From Thamnaconus septentrionalis (taxonomy: Eukaryota; Chordata; Actinopteri; Tetraodontiformes; Monacanthidae), in assembly GCA_009823395.1 (NCBI GenBank), contig CM020519.1, forward strand, positions 2,550,001-2,614,000: a stretch of 64,000 bases of DNA. The letters are read 5' to 3'. The stretch's first letter is position 1. Each line of letters opens with the position of its first letter. The notes below the pieces were generated by a model. The model made no database searches. It saw only the letters and a program-made list of their open reading frames with translations, and was not told where the DNA came from. Below are positions 34,871 to 47,688 of the stretch, one piece after another. Position numbers and translations under genes: made by a program.

Positions 34871-36959
34871 TGCATCGCTAAGCACCGGTAGCAAGAAAAG
34901 ACCAGCCCTCAAAATATACAGTATATATTTAAAAAAAAGCCATTAGAAGTCTTGTTCCGGTAAATGACCAACTTCTTTTTTTTGGTTGAATACCAAAGTA
35001 ACGCAGCCACAACTGGCAGAGGCAGTTTCCTGTCACGCTCGCTCTGCCTCTACTGCAGCGTTGATGGAAATCTTCAGATACTCAGTGATAACACGTTTGA
35101 CTTCGATCTTTGTATTTCGTGTAATTGGTGTAAATACATATTTGGCATAAAAATACAACTGAATCATCCCTCTTGTTGTTTCCTTAAGTGATGTCACATG
35201 TCTCCAAATTTTCGATTGGAATCATTAACCATGATTAAAAGAACAAAAGACTGCGGGCACGTCTTTACGTCTTTACTTGGAATCCCCCCTCGGGAATTTA
35301 CGGTCTGCAGCCTTCGCACCGTCATCCATCAGGTGGGACGATGACAAACCCGACGTTCTGGAAACCGTGGCAACACAACATGTAGCTCTGCTGTATAGTG
35401 AACTAGAGCTTCATAGGTAATGGAAAAATCTTTGAGCCCCCCCCCCAGCCCTTCCTCCACGGTGATGGACAAACTCAGACTTTTGGTCACTCGCAGGTCT
35501 AAGAGCTGAACCCTGAACACACAGGAATCTTTTCAAACGTCCAGCTTGTGGAGTTTGTCGGTTCCTATGTTCCGACACGTGCAGACACGGCCCCGCGGCC
35601 GAGTCAAACATTAACTCTGCTCTCCTCCACTTCCTAACCTGTCGTTTCTCCGTTCGGGAACTGTCAAACCCCACCAGCGTCCACGTCAGCTGTTTGAGAC
35701 TTTGGACGAAGTCGCTTCTAGAATCGCACCGCCTGGTTTTTTTCAAGGTTGTCTTTGAAAGACTCGTCTGGCGGCCTTGTGGCATGACAAGACGCTGCCG
35801 CCGCTGTCGCACTTCTTCTGCCTGCGACATGACATTGCACACACACACACACGCACAGCTGCAATATGCCACACTGTTACTGCAACAGAGCGTGTCCAAA
35901 CACGGCTGGTACACACTTGCACATATGTTCTGCCTGTCTATTGTATCATCTCCCGCCGTGGTTGCCACACGCTGCTGCAGACACGCTCCTCCTCTGTTCC
36001 CCTTCCTGCATGAATGTGGCCCTCACCATTCAGGGACCTCGTGTTTTTTAAGCGTGTGTGTGTGTGTGTGTGTGAGGCAGTGCCATCTAGTGCTGAGGTT
36101 TCAGACGCTATTTTATATTTTATTCATGGAAACAGTTCACCTGTGTGATGGCAGGTGTTGTCGCTATGCAGCACTTACTGCTGTAGTTCACATGATAACC
36201 TATATTTAACTATAAAACTGTACATTTTCCACTTTTCCATCCAGCAAAGTAACACAAAGGGCCTTTTTGCAACTCTAAAACGCCCTCTCCACCTCCTCCT
36301 TTCAGGCCTCATTGAAACTGCACATGCTAATAGCAATACAACAAAAAGCGGAGGGTGTTAAAAACATTCCCCCCGTGAATTCACTGAAGTGTTTGACAGT
36401 CAAAATTTTGCTTCCTAAAATTCAGTTTCGAGCAGTAAAATATTCTTGCTGCCGTCCCAGTTGTTGCAGCACATGGCAACCGGGTTTGGCATCATCTAAC
36501 GTTGCCAGGCTTTGGCCGCTCAACTTTGTCAGGTGTGAAAATAAAAACACGGAAAGCTCCTCACGTAATAGTCACAGCGTTGCATCGCATTGAGCAAACA
36601 GCCTCCTTGCACAAGAGACGGATTAGTCCACGTGCGAAGGAGAACCAACGCCGGCTTGCACGCATGTCGAAGCGTCCGCTGCGGGCTCGCCCACATTCTC
36701 AGCGTGTCTTCTGGAGATGCCTTATCTGCGTCCCCCTGACACGGTTCTGTTGAGAGCCGATCTGCTGCTCAGATCCAGTGGACTGAGATTCCACCCACAC
36801 AGCGACTCTCTGTGGCCACTCTGGACGAGAAGCTGTTCCAGTCGGTTTTAGTTTAGTCGTTTGCATGGTTACCAGGTTTTTGTGTTCCATCAGGACACCT
36901 TGTACTTGATGACCCAGAGATATGACGACATTATGAACTTTGAAAATAAAAAAACATCC
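34871..36959. other. Intergenic
   Basis: No gene recognised. A CTCF-like motif in reverse orientation lies at 36079-36094 (CAGTGCCATCTAGTGC), directly after a (TG)n run. Confidence 0.5.
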
Positions 36960-37275
36960 TCACCTCAAAGTAATTTGCATGTTCTCCCTGTGTCTGCGTG
37001 GGTTCTCTCCGGGTTCTCCAGTTTCCTCCCACAGTCCAAAAACATGCATGTGAGGTGAATTGGAAACTCCAAATTGCCCGTAGGTGTGTGTGTGTGTGTG
37101 TGTGAGTGCAAATGGCTGTTTGTCTCTATGTGGCCCTGCGATGAACTGGCAACTTGTCCAGGGTGTCACCCTGCCTTCAGCCTATCACAGCTGGTAGAGG
37201 CTCTAGCAGAACCTGGCAACCCTGAGTGCAGGAAGAAGCAGGTATGGAAAAATGGATGGATGGATGGATGGTTGG
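36960..37275. mobile_element. Common fish interspersed repeat ending in (ATGG)n
   Basis: Contains GCATGTTCTCCCTGTGTCTG, then CGTGGGTTCTCTCCGGGTTC, TTTCCTCCCACAGTCCAAAA, a (TG)n expansion, and GTCCAGGGTGTCACCCTGCC, and ends in tandem GGAT/ATGG units at 37253-37273. This order is characteristic of a very abundant retroelement-derived repeat in teleosts. I do not name the family, since several elements share this tail. Confidence 0.75.
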
Positions 37276-40200
37276 AGGGACGTCCTGTCGTCTGCTGCAT
37301 CTGCACATTTCTGAAGCAAACTATATTAGAGAAACCTGGACTGTCCAAATCAAATTTGATCTGATCTGATCAAATTTGACCTCGTGCACACTTGGTGTGA
37401 GAGATGTCTGCAGAACTCGCTTTTTTGCCGGGACTCTCCCACACTTGTCCACCAACGGCTCAATCTTATTTCACCATCTGATCTCCTCTCCTCGTCTCTC
37501 CTCGTCTCTCCTCGTCTCTCCTCACCTCCTTTATCTCTGTTTCTCCCTGACGTTCACCTTCTGCTCGTCCTCGGCAGCTGGTGGCTCGCTGCCTGCTTTG
37601 CACTCACGTGGTCCTCTGAGCGCAGGGAGAACATATAATGGCCGTTTGTTTAGCCAAGTGGAATAACAAAGCTAAAGTCAGTAAGGTTTTTTGCATAGGT
37701 GCGACTGGTGGCTGGGATTCACTGCAACTGTCGCGTTACCCAAATTGCTGCTGCTTGTTTCGTGGAAACAATGGGGATTTTTCTATATGTTGGTTTGATC
37801 AGATTAGTCGAGTCAATTTGACTTATCTGATCAGACTGTATTTAGTTAATCTCACCATTCCAATTATATTTTTACTGCCTTCAGTAAGCTGCAAAAATAG
37901 ATGTATTGTAGATGAATTCATTTATTTCTAACTTCTTTTTTTTTGTTGACTTTATTCAGTTGAGTTTTCAAATGAATTCATAAAAGCCATGAGGACTTGT
38001 AGTAAAAATTGAAACGACAACTTAACAACAGCAGAACAACACAAGTTTGACATCATTTCCAATTAATTAAAGCATTTTTTGATTGAAATGCACAACAAAA
38101 ATATGCATCATATTGTTCATTGTTGAATTTTTGATTGACATTCAGAGTGTTTTGAAACAACATACTGATAATTAGTCTCTATCGGCCCAGTGATCTCCCT
38201 CCGGGGTGCTGGCTCTGTGGTCGGGCGCTTGTCTGCTTCCAGGGGCAACGTGAACGTGTTTTCAACAAACATGAACGCAGCCTCTTGCTCTTTTATGGAG
38301 TTTGTGAGTGAAAAAGCAGAAGGGCGCAGCGCTGAGAGGTTTGCACAGGTGCCAGTGGTGACTGAAATTCACTCACTTTGTCACTTTCCTGAAATACTTG
38401 CTCGTTGTTTCCTGGAAACTATGACCTTCCCCCCCCCCCCCTATATATTCATCAGATCCGATAAAGGTTTACAGTGTCAAGGCAGGACATGTTCGTGAAA
38501 GTTAACTCTAAACAGTCGCATTAAATTTATGTTGAAAAGCTAGAAACGTTTCTGTTTTGCGTTTTGCGATGCTCTACTGACTCAGAATCATTGCATCTGG
38601 TTCATTTCTCATTCTTTTGTATCTTTGCTCCTGGTTGTCAGCATCCCATCCTTCGTTTTTTGTGGATGAAGGATCATCTTGCCTCCGCACGTCCCGGCCA
38701 GGGTTCAGACTGGAGCCAAAACCTCCATTTAGTCAAAACAACCGATTACATCTGTCCCAGATTTCACAGGAACATGCAGAGCCACGTTATGTCCAATTAT
38801 GTTTGATGGGGAAGTTAAAAATATTTCTGTGGCTTTTAATAGATCGGCAGCATTAAAAAAAGAAATGACATGGACTCCACCTGAGTGGACTGCACACGTT
38901 CTCTTCTTGCAATATATTGCTAATCACTTGGTTCTGGCTGCGCCCTCTCACACACTCACTCTTGTCTCCAGTGTGTTGAACTCATGAGGGGAAGTGGACG
39001 GCTGTAGAGCAAGGACAACACTGCCAACTAGCTGTCACATGTATGCAAAGGCGTACAAAATGTGCCAACACTTCACATTTTTTTCTTGGACGCGATCCGG
39101 ATGATGTTATAAAGGGGATTGTGAAAATAAAATTCCCATGAATGCAATGATCTGCAGCACACATACACCAATAATATATTACTGATTGAACATAGCGTTA
39201 AGGCCCTAAATGTCTAAAACGGCATGCACACTTGTTTGTTTTAAACTGGCCCAGTTTAAAACAAACTGGGCCCTGGTTACCTTGGTGTCCTCTCCCTCGT
39301 CTTTGTAAATGCATGCAGCAGAAAGTCATTTGAAGCAAGTTTGAACAGGTGCAACAAAAGAGTGCACGAGACACGCCAGAACAAAAAGAAATGTCTGGAA
39401 TTTTGGGCTGGAATCTGGGACGTGCTCTCGGACCCTTGACTTTTCCCTCGTGTACGTTGAGAGGGAAGTAAGCAGGAAGGTACAATATTGAAAAGGCCCG
39501 TGTAGCTTTGGTTAGGTCATGTTTTCTTACTTCCCTCATGATCCGGTTTCAGGTTCATGGAGGCCGTTCGGACAGGAGGCCATTATCCTGTAAATGGAAC
39601 ATTTTACTATAAGCAGTAATCAAAACTCCCGCCCACTCGGTACCTCTGGCCAGAAGTTTCAGGATTGCCTAACGCTCACTGACTAATGACGCTGTGGGAA
39701 TGTTTTCCATCTCAGCGCTGCTGTTGTAATCAGCTGAGTGCCGCTGGTAGCCGGCCCGAGGTGCGCTCAGCGCGCTGCGGTGACACAGTCCTGCATCATT
39801 TCCCCTCCAGGAAACTCAAACAGTAGAAAACACCTGACAGCAAATATCAACACGAGCCGTGCAGCAGCAGCACCAGTGAAAACTCACTCCGGCCATGTGG
39901 TGTAAACAGCAGCTGTAAAACATTAAAACGTTGGGCGACGATGCCTCGCCGATTACTCATCTCTGTGTGTGCCGAGTGCAGAGTCAAACAAAACAATTAG
40001 TTTGCAACACGCTTGCTATTGCGTCCCATTATGTAAAATGTCTGATATAATGCGTGGACACCGTGAGACACCTGCAACCGGCACCTGGTGTCAACTCGTG
40101 TCCCTTCCACGGAAACTTTTGAGTGAAGTAATCCCGGGATTTGTTTGAAAAACACGATACAACACGATAAAATTCATGTGATTTTTTTTTTCACTAATGA

Positions 40201-41978
40201 CTTCACAATGACTCATGCACAAACAGTGAGGTGCTCCATGACAAAGCTTCAGACTACACAGGTGACCGGCCCCTAGCAGCCAGGGTTAATCAAGTGTATT
40301 TATAGCCACCAGTCAGAGCCAGACCACATTAACCACATTTATCATGTGATTACTAATGGTGATATAACCGGCGTCCCACAGCTGATTCACTTCAACACAG
40401 TGCTGCCTCTGTGAACACGTCTGAGTAAAGACTGATCAGGCTGCGTCGTGTCTGGAACTTGTGTTCTCAGACACGGCTTGCAATTTTTTTTTTTTTTTTT
40501 TTTTGTGGCTGCTTATTTCTTCCGCTATCCAGGGGGCGCCACTGTCACGAGGGCAAGTTTATTTGAACAACTGTGAGCTTCAGTAATAAAAAATAAACAC
40601 GGATAATGATCAGCTTCCTGTATAGCTCACTGGAATTAAATATTATTTATATATATAGTGGGTATTGAAAATGAATGGATGGATGCATATAGAGGGACAG
40701 ACATGGATCTAATACTGTATGGGTCCATTTGAAGGGAGCGTTACATACGTTTTGCGCCCTCTCTGGAAGAGTAAATGACCCTGTTGAACTCGTAACACAA
40801 TTTGAAATCAAACGTTTTCTTAAAAGCATACTTGGCAGAATATTTTTTTTCTTTGTGTGACAGGGTTCGCTTTTCTAAGCTTGAACTGATTACTTGCTAA
40901 AAACCTCTTTGTGACACTTGACAGATGAGTCTCTTGTCTTGATTTGAGTGGAATTTGTCTTAGTCCTAACGTTCCCTCTCCAAGGCAAACAGAAAAAACA
41001 AAACAGATGTGCATTCTCGAGCTGCTATGCACTTCCCTTTAAAATAATGAAAACCTGTCATAGATAGACATTAGAGAACACAGTAGAGAAACATAAGTTT
41101 AATAAATATATTAAAGTCATACAAAATCCATAAAAAAAAAAACAACATCTTGATTTTCCTTTATTCCTCAATTGAAACAAATTCTGTTTTTTAAAGTGTG
41201 TGAGAATATTTTTCCTTATTATACAAAGTACTTTTGTTGTTTGAACTCAACCAACTTGGGGTCAAAAAAAGAGTCAATCTGTCCAGTGGGGAAAAAAAAT
41301 CAGGGTAGAAATCACTTTCAATGCTTTCAATGAGGTAGAGACAAAAAAAGAGAAAATCTCTGTAATTTGTCATACAAGCGCAGCAGGTAGCCAATGTTTG
41401 AATCTCAGTTTGACAACTCACAACACACTTCACACAACACACACACTAAAACATCGCCGGCACTCCACATGTACATCTGCCAATCACACCTCTTACACCT
41501 GGAAAAAATGCCACAGTTTTGAAACTTTAATACCTGACTCTACTTAAAAAAAAAAAAATCACACAGTCAGAAACCAAACTTGCAATCATATAAACATTCG
41601 TCAAGCTCTCCTCCAGAACTTCTCTTACTGCTCTCCAGTATTAACATGAGGTTTGAGCTGATATTTGGTTCAGGATCGACTTCTTTTCATTAGATTGACA
41701 CACACAAACTGTGGAGATGTTACACAAGAAGAAGCGTAACAAATTCTGAACTGTAGAAAAATTCAAAGACTCACATCAATGCACTGAAATCTACAACGGT
41801 GATGAACTATAAAAAAAACAACACTTTTATTTACAAATGTAGCACTATCTCCATAGAATGCCTAACAGAACTACGTCTCTTGTCTTCATTGAGTTCTCTT
41901 CACTCTTCAGCAGGTCAGTTCTATTGCTGTGCTCATGATCATTGCACGCAGTCAGTCAACTTCGCCCTTTCCTAAATC
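37276..41978. other. Intergenic, between the GPCR copies
   Basis: No coding sequence recognised. It includes a perfect 12-bp-arm palindrome at 37350-37379, two diverged copies of a repeat (37690-37790 and 38335-38425), a C-run at 38430-38440, a T-run at 40484-40504 and A/T-rich stretches near 41090-41180. The 3' UTR of GPCR copy 2 lies at the right edge, with a possible hexamer at 41826-41831. Confidence 0.5.
41826..41831 (-). terminator. Candidate AATAAA of GPCR copy 2
   Basis: TTTATT on the plus strand, 148 bp past the stop codon of the receptor on the minus strand. Another TTTATT lies near 41159, so the real end is uncertain. Confidence 0.4.
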
Positions 41979-44027
41979 TCAGATGACTTTGTTGCGTTGC
42001 GGGTGCGACGCGTTTCCCGTCGAGGTGGACAGCGGCACCTGGGCGTCTTTGGCCAGGAATGGGAAGTAGGAGGTGAGATAGAGACCCTTGAACTTGGTGC
42101 TGCTGAAGCAGTAGACCAGCGGGTCCAGCAGGCAGTCCATGTAGGAGAGGACCATGAGGCCGTCAAAGACCACCGTGGCCTTGTCCTGGGTGGGCGCGCT
42201 GGCCTCCTGCACCCGGGCGATCAGCAGCACCACCCTGGCGAGGGTGCAGGGCAGGAAGCAGAAGGAGAAGACCACCATGACAGAGGAAACCAGGAAGACG
42301 GCTCGCCGCAGCTTCGTCTTGTCGCCCACCGTCTTCTTCCGGAGCCGGTTGACGATTCTCGCGGTGCAGTAGACCATGATGACGAAGGGGATGAGGATCT
42401 GGCTGAAGAAGACCGCCTCTCGCAAGCCGTCCACCACGTCCTTCAGTCAGAGAAACGCACAATTGTCAGTGGTCAAGTCTACAAAATTGTCCATCTCGAT
42501 GGGTTTGTCTTCTGTGGGAAGACAGAAGCAAATCTTGGACATACTTCAACCCTTCAAGCCAGTTCATTGTTGCAAACAATTTCAAAGTCCCGCAATCATA
42601 GTCTTGTAGCGCAGAAACATAACCAACAAATTCAAGCTGAAGGACCAAAGCTTGAAAGAAGATACCACCGTATGAGTTGCTTGTCAAAATAAGTGCACTT
42701 ACACAAGTGCGAAAGGCCGGTACGCAAATACAATTTTGGGTTGTCTTACTAGTGGTGCCAACAAAAGTTGTGCATCTGGACAGCGGGAAGTAACGCTGCT
42801 GTAGAGCCAGTAAACAAATCAGCCACAGCGCTCAAGTCAATGACGACGCGGCTGAACTTTTTATCCTGGCAGGAGAGGGAATCCTGGGGAATGTGTGATT
42901 GAGCTGCAGTCGGATGTGGACACCCGCTGTGCAGCCTACTATTTTGGCCCTTGCCGTTTTAACCATGTCCCCCTCGTCATTAGTGTCACGGTTTGACACA
43001 ACGCAGGTCCGACACTCACTCAGCTGTGGCAACGCAGTGCAAAAAATAGCTCAGCGCAAGTGACTTTCTTGGATGACATCTGAGCGAGCTAGCTCCGTGG
43101 GAGAAGGACCTGACCGCATTCTTCATCTCCACTGAGACCTTTTCACCCACTTGATGATGTCCAGTCATAGCCCGACATGTTTTCCCACAGCGCCACTCTC
43201 CTCCCTGCTGATTGAGAAACTCTGGCAAAATACAATATTTCTGGGTTGCGTAAAAAAGAGAGAGAATGATGCAGAGTTTGACGACAGGGGTGACAGTGTT
43301 GACACACAGGCTCCCCAACGGCTGCCCAACGGACTTTGCTGATTCAGCCAAACGCTTGCCATGACACCCGGGGGTTGCGAAATTCTTTCACGTCTCGTGT
43401 AGCTTTCCACAAGAAATGGGAATCTAAACCTCGGGGCAATTGGGACGATCACTGGGGCGCGTGAGCGGAAAGTTTGGCGTGTTTCGGTGTTACCTTGATC
43501 AAGGTGTCGTCCTTGCTGGTCCTGTGGCTGTTGCAGCATTCAAAGCTCTTGAGCATGGTGGGCACGGTGAGCGGCAGCAGGAGCAGCCAGATGAGGATGG
43601 AGATCTGCGGCGACTTCTTGAGCGCCTTCAGCAGGTTCTTGCGGCCGGGGTGCACCACGTTGAAGTAGCGATCGATGGAGGTGACGGTGAGGAAGGCGAT
43701 GCTGGCGCCGCGGTTGAGGAAGAGCATGAAGAGCATGGCCTTGCACACCGTGTCGTCTTCGCTCCGCCGCTCGCCCTTGATGAAGTTGTGCGCCTTGATG
43801 GGCAGGCAGAAGAGCAGCAGGATGTCGGCCAGCACCAGGTTGAACAGGAAGACGTTGTTGGTGTTGGTCTTCCAGAACTTCAGCTTGAATATGAAGAGGT
43901 GGAGCACGGAGGCGTTGAGCGGTAGGGCCAGAATGAAGATCACGATCATCACGGCGGCGTAGAACTTGTACAGAACCTTGTTTGTGGCTTCGCAGTCCTC
44001 AATCATCTGGAACGTAGAGTTCACCAT
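41979..44027 (-). CDS. HCAR/OXER1/GPR31-type class A GPCR, intact copy, 331 aa
   Basis: Exons (minus strand): 44027-43494 (178 codons) and 42440-41979 (153 codons plus TGA), with a 1053-bp phase-0 intron. Seven hydrophobic segments can be placed. Key positions: sequon N3; C95 and C164/C165 for the TM3-ECL2 disulfide; LNR with R106 in TM3, equivalent to the carboxylate-anchoring arginine of HCAR2; DRY at 119-121; CFLPC in TM6; LLDPLVYCF in TM7. It resembles HCAR in TM2 (FLFNLVLAD), but fish members of the HCAR, OXER1 and GPR31 groups are hard to separate without a tree. ATG choice: first ATG after a plausible acceptor TTTTCTTCTCAG that ends at 44033, implying a 5' UTR exon further upstream. 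Expected role: Gi-coupled sensing of a small acid or oxidised lipid at the cell surface. Confidence 0.88.
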
Positions 44028-44560
44028 TGTGACTGAGAAGAAAATCAGCCAGCACCTGAACACGCCTTTAGTTTGTCACTCAGGGCAGCAAGAGAAAATT
44101 CCAACCGGGCGAGTTTCTTCCCCCTGAGTCGTTGATTCCAGTCCTCTCTATTACAGCAGTCGAAACTCCTCTGCTTTTCTCCTCCGGTCTCTGAATCTGT
44201 CAGTCGGGTTCGGTGTCGCTACCTGTCGTGGAAGCTGTCCTCTCTCTCTACAGTGCAGAGAAAACTAGTGAGGGACTTTTTGTGTTTGCATTGCCGTTCA
44301 ACTCCTCAAGCTCCGCCCCTCCCAGCCTGAGGCGGTGACTCACCAGCTGCTTTCTCACTAGTGAGAACCAGCGGTGCTTTTTGAAGGGTCAGGATTCCGC
44401 CTGAAACATTTAAATGATCCAATAACAATAAATAAATGCATGTAAATTTGCAGGACAGGGGAAGAACTCACCTGAGTTGGGAAGAAAAGGAGAGATACAG
44501 ACGGGGAGCCAGACTCTGACTGCTCTGAACGCTCCACTCAGGCCAGGCGTGACGAGGCAG
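44028..44560 (-). promoter_or_regulatory. 5' UTR and upstream region of GPCR copy 2
   Basis: A pyrimidine-rich TTTTCTTCTCAG acceptor sits six bases before the ATG on the minus strand, so the leader is probably spliced. The donor could not be fixed. The first ~250 bp carry CT-rich stretches and no TATA box. Confidence 0.4.
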
Positions 44561-44736
44561 GCAGATACTGATCAGTGCTGGGTGACATGATTTTTTGACC
44601 GACGGCCAATTAGCCAAGCAAAATTCCAAAGAAAAATAGCCACGCATACAGCCAACTTCCCGGCAATAATTGTGAGAAGTAGCTGCTTGATGGCTTGTAC
44701 AGCTGTGCGTCCCCCCTTACCACCTCCTACCCCAAC

Positions 44737-44769
<33 letters not shown>

Positions 44770-46969
44770 GTTCAACAGTAGCAGCAGCAAGAGGCTAAAA
44801 ACGGGAGGAAAACGTCTCCTCCGAGTCCGAGGAAGCGGAGCTCAGGGAGTTGTGTGATTCACACGGAGGCGCCAAGAGACGGACGCGGTCCGCGGCTGTC
44901 AGTCTGTTCCTACTATGTAAGGACAAGCCAACGAGGAATGTCGGCTCCTGTGGGAGGAGGCAGGGAGGGGGTTAAACTGAGGCCTCGTGCCCTGCATGCC
45001 GACTGCGAGTTGCAAGTCCGGACAGAGCTTCACTATTTAATTAAATTCAAACATTGAGTGGGAGTTGGAGTTAAGTTAAGGCCAGTGGTCCGGAAACAAA
45101 CAGCCGACTTTGCGATTTATATGTGGTATATATATTTGCATCCTCTGCTTTTATCTGACATTTGTGCCTTCTGAGCAGAAAAATCTTGATCTAATCTCCT
45201 GGTGCGACCGGCGCTCTTCCTGTTTGCGAGTCTTCTCTGCCGCTGCAGCCTGATTGTTTTCTTTCTCCTCGCTCAACCTGTTCTCGCCTCCGCGACAATG
45301 GTCGAGCGTATGTACATTGACGTGCCCTGTGAAATTAGCAGGAGGTCAAGGTCTCACTTAAATGCAATTGCCGGGTTGTGCAGTGCGGCGAGAGCTCAGC
45401 TACCTGAAAGAGTTTTTACGAGGGCTTTCCTGTCATGTCTCAACGTTTTACTGTCGTCGTAACCTCGGCCTCACCCTTTTTGTTCCTCTGAGAAGAAAGC
45501 AGATATTGATTACTTTGTTCAATAACGCCATTGCCTGTCATACCCTGCAAAGTTTTAATAAGTGCCCTTTGTTTTCTTAATTATGAGAAAAGTTTTGATA
45601 TAAATATTCTATGAACGAATCACTGTGTTCATCCAAATTGCAAAACTGAAAAAGGAAAGTTTGCGTTTGTTGAAAAAGCCAAGAAAAGGAGACAAACACA
45701 CAGAACACGAGTTTTTTTTTTTTGTTGCATATTTGTTGGTGGATTTTTTTGTTGTTGTTTAAACTAGTGGTGATTATCCGCCCTAAAGATACACAAGTGA
45801 AAAGCCGCTGGTGCTTGTGGAGCCGCCCTGCGACCGACTAGCACCTTCTGAAAAGGTCTGCACACACCGCCGTAACTCACGCCACTGACGGCTCTTCTCT
45901 CTTTCATGCACGCCGCCTCGCACGAGGACGAGATGTTTGGCAGGCAGGGTTGTCAAAAATGCTTCCAGGTCTCCAGCAGCTGCTGCTGCAGCAAACCGTC
46001 TTCACCTGGTGCCTGGATCCACCAGGATCCGACAAAGACACAGCCAACCGTCACTGAACAGAACGTCAGCCTGGGAACTGAGATGGAGACTGGAGAACTT
46101 CCTGCTCGCCTCATCCAGAATGCCTGCACTCAAACTATCAAAAGCTTTTCCTTTATTTTTTTTTCCACCCTTAAAAACGTACAGTGTAACGAAAAGCAGA
46201 TGCAGGGACATTGCTGCTTCTGAGGCCTTCTTCTCTCCCCAGTCATCCTGAGTGTCATCATGGCAGAAGGTCAATGCCTGTTTGGTCCCTTCTGACTTTG
46301 GTCATAAGAATAGAGGCTTCAGACTGTTGGGCCAGTAGGGAATCCAAGAAAGAGTTTCTCTTCATGACGACTGTTTCCCAGCAGGAACCAAAACCCCCCC
46401 CCCAGCATCTGGATGCAGAAACACAGTTGGAGACCTCTCCAATCCCCAACCCCCTTCTGATCGGACTGAGAGTTTGGCACTGCAGAATGAACCCAGGTAA
46501 TGGATTCAGGCTGGGGGCTGGTTCTGTGTCTGGGTCTGGGTCTAGGTCTAGGTTTGGTCATGAGTCTGGCTCTTACCTGAAGCTCTCTGGCTGCAGCAGC
46601 CCTGGTGCGATGCAGAATGGGACCCTGCCTTTCTGAAGATAAAGTAATCGCAGAGGCTTCTGTGGAAAGGAAAGGAAAATTCAACTGCTGTGTCTAAAGG
46701 CAGAAGTGATTGTAAAGTGAATTGCCCTTCAGGGATTAATAAAGTCCTCTGAACTGAACTCAACTAAACTGAAGTCCTGGCTGAAAGGAATATAAAATGC
46801 CACGAATCTGTGAATATTCCCTGGCTGAGAAAGAAAATCCCTGAAAGGTCGGTTTGCAGTCACACTACCTTGTGGAAAGATGTCTGATGCCTGCTGGCTA
46901 GCTAGCAGATCGGTGGGAACCATCTCCGCTGCACAAAAACACACCCGTCCTCATACCAGGACATCCCAC

Positions 46970-47000
<31 letters not shown>

Positions 47001-47653
47001 ATGAAACCAAAGCATGACCACACACACACACCCATAACCTCCCGTGTTTGGGGGACAGCGCAGTTTCCCCTCAGGGTCCGGCGCAAATGAGGAAGTTATT
47101 GTTAGCTTTAAGACCTCGGACGAGTCTCAAGCCTCGACATGGAAACTCCTGCCACAGGCCGTGATGAAACCAAAACACTTTTTTCACCCGCCCCTCCTTC
47201 CCTTCTCCTTCAGCGCTGCTTCAAGTCAAGACCCGGGGGGAGGGGCTCCAGGAGGGTCAGAATCCGGCGAACAAGGAGGTTTTTCTTGGTGCTCCGACGT
47301 CCGGGCGAGTCTCAACACCTTCGTCTCCCTGGCATTCCACAGCTGCTGGTCGCAGCGAGGTTGGAGAAGAGCCGTCCTCCCCGTGTCACTGGATTCCCAA
47401 GATCCCAGTCCCTTCTGACCGCCTCCCAGCCCAGTATTTTGGAACAGAATCCTCTCAGCGTAGCGGAGATTATGCAACGTTTCAAGGATGAAAAGCTGGA
47501 AACCAACAAACCGACTGGAGGCGACAGACTGGGCAACTGCAGTATTTTTTTCTTCTGAGAAAAAGCCAATGAAACTGCTCAGAGCAGCTGCGGCTATTTC
47601 CATAACTTCCGTAATCATGTTTAATATCTACACACAAACCTTCAGTATGCACA

Positions 47654-47688
<35 letters not shown>

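Noticed and set aside
41997..42692. Long open frame on the plus strand over GPCR copy 2, exon 2
   Set aside because: It is antisense to a clear receptor exon and extends into its intron; the protein is charged and has no recognisable motif. It is a codon-bias shadow.
43440..43925. Plus-strand open frame rich in Glu/Gly/Val over GPCR copy 2, exon 1
   Set aside because: Antisense shadow of the TM1-TM4 exon, with no independent support.
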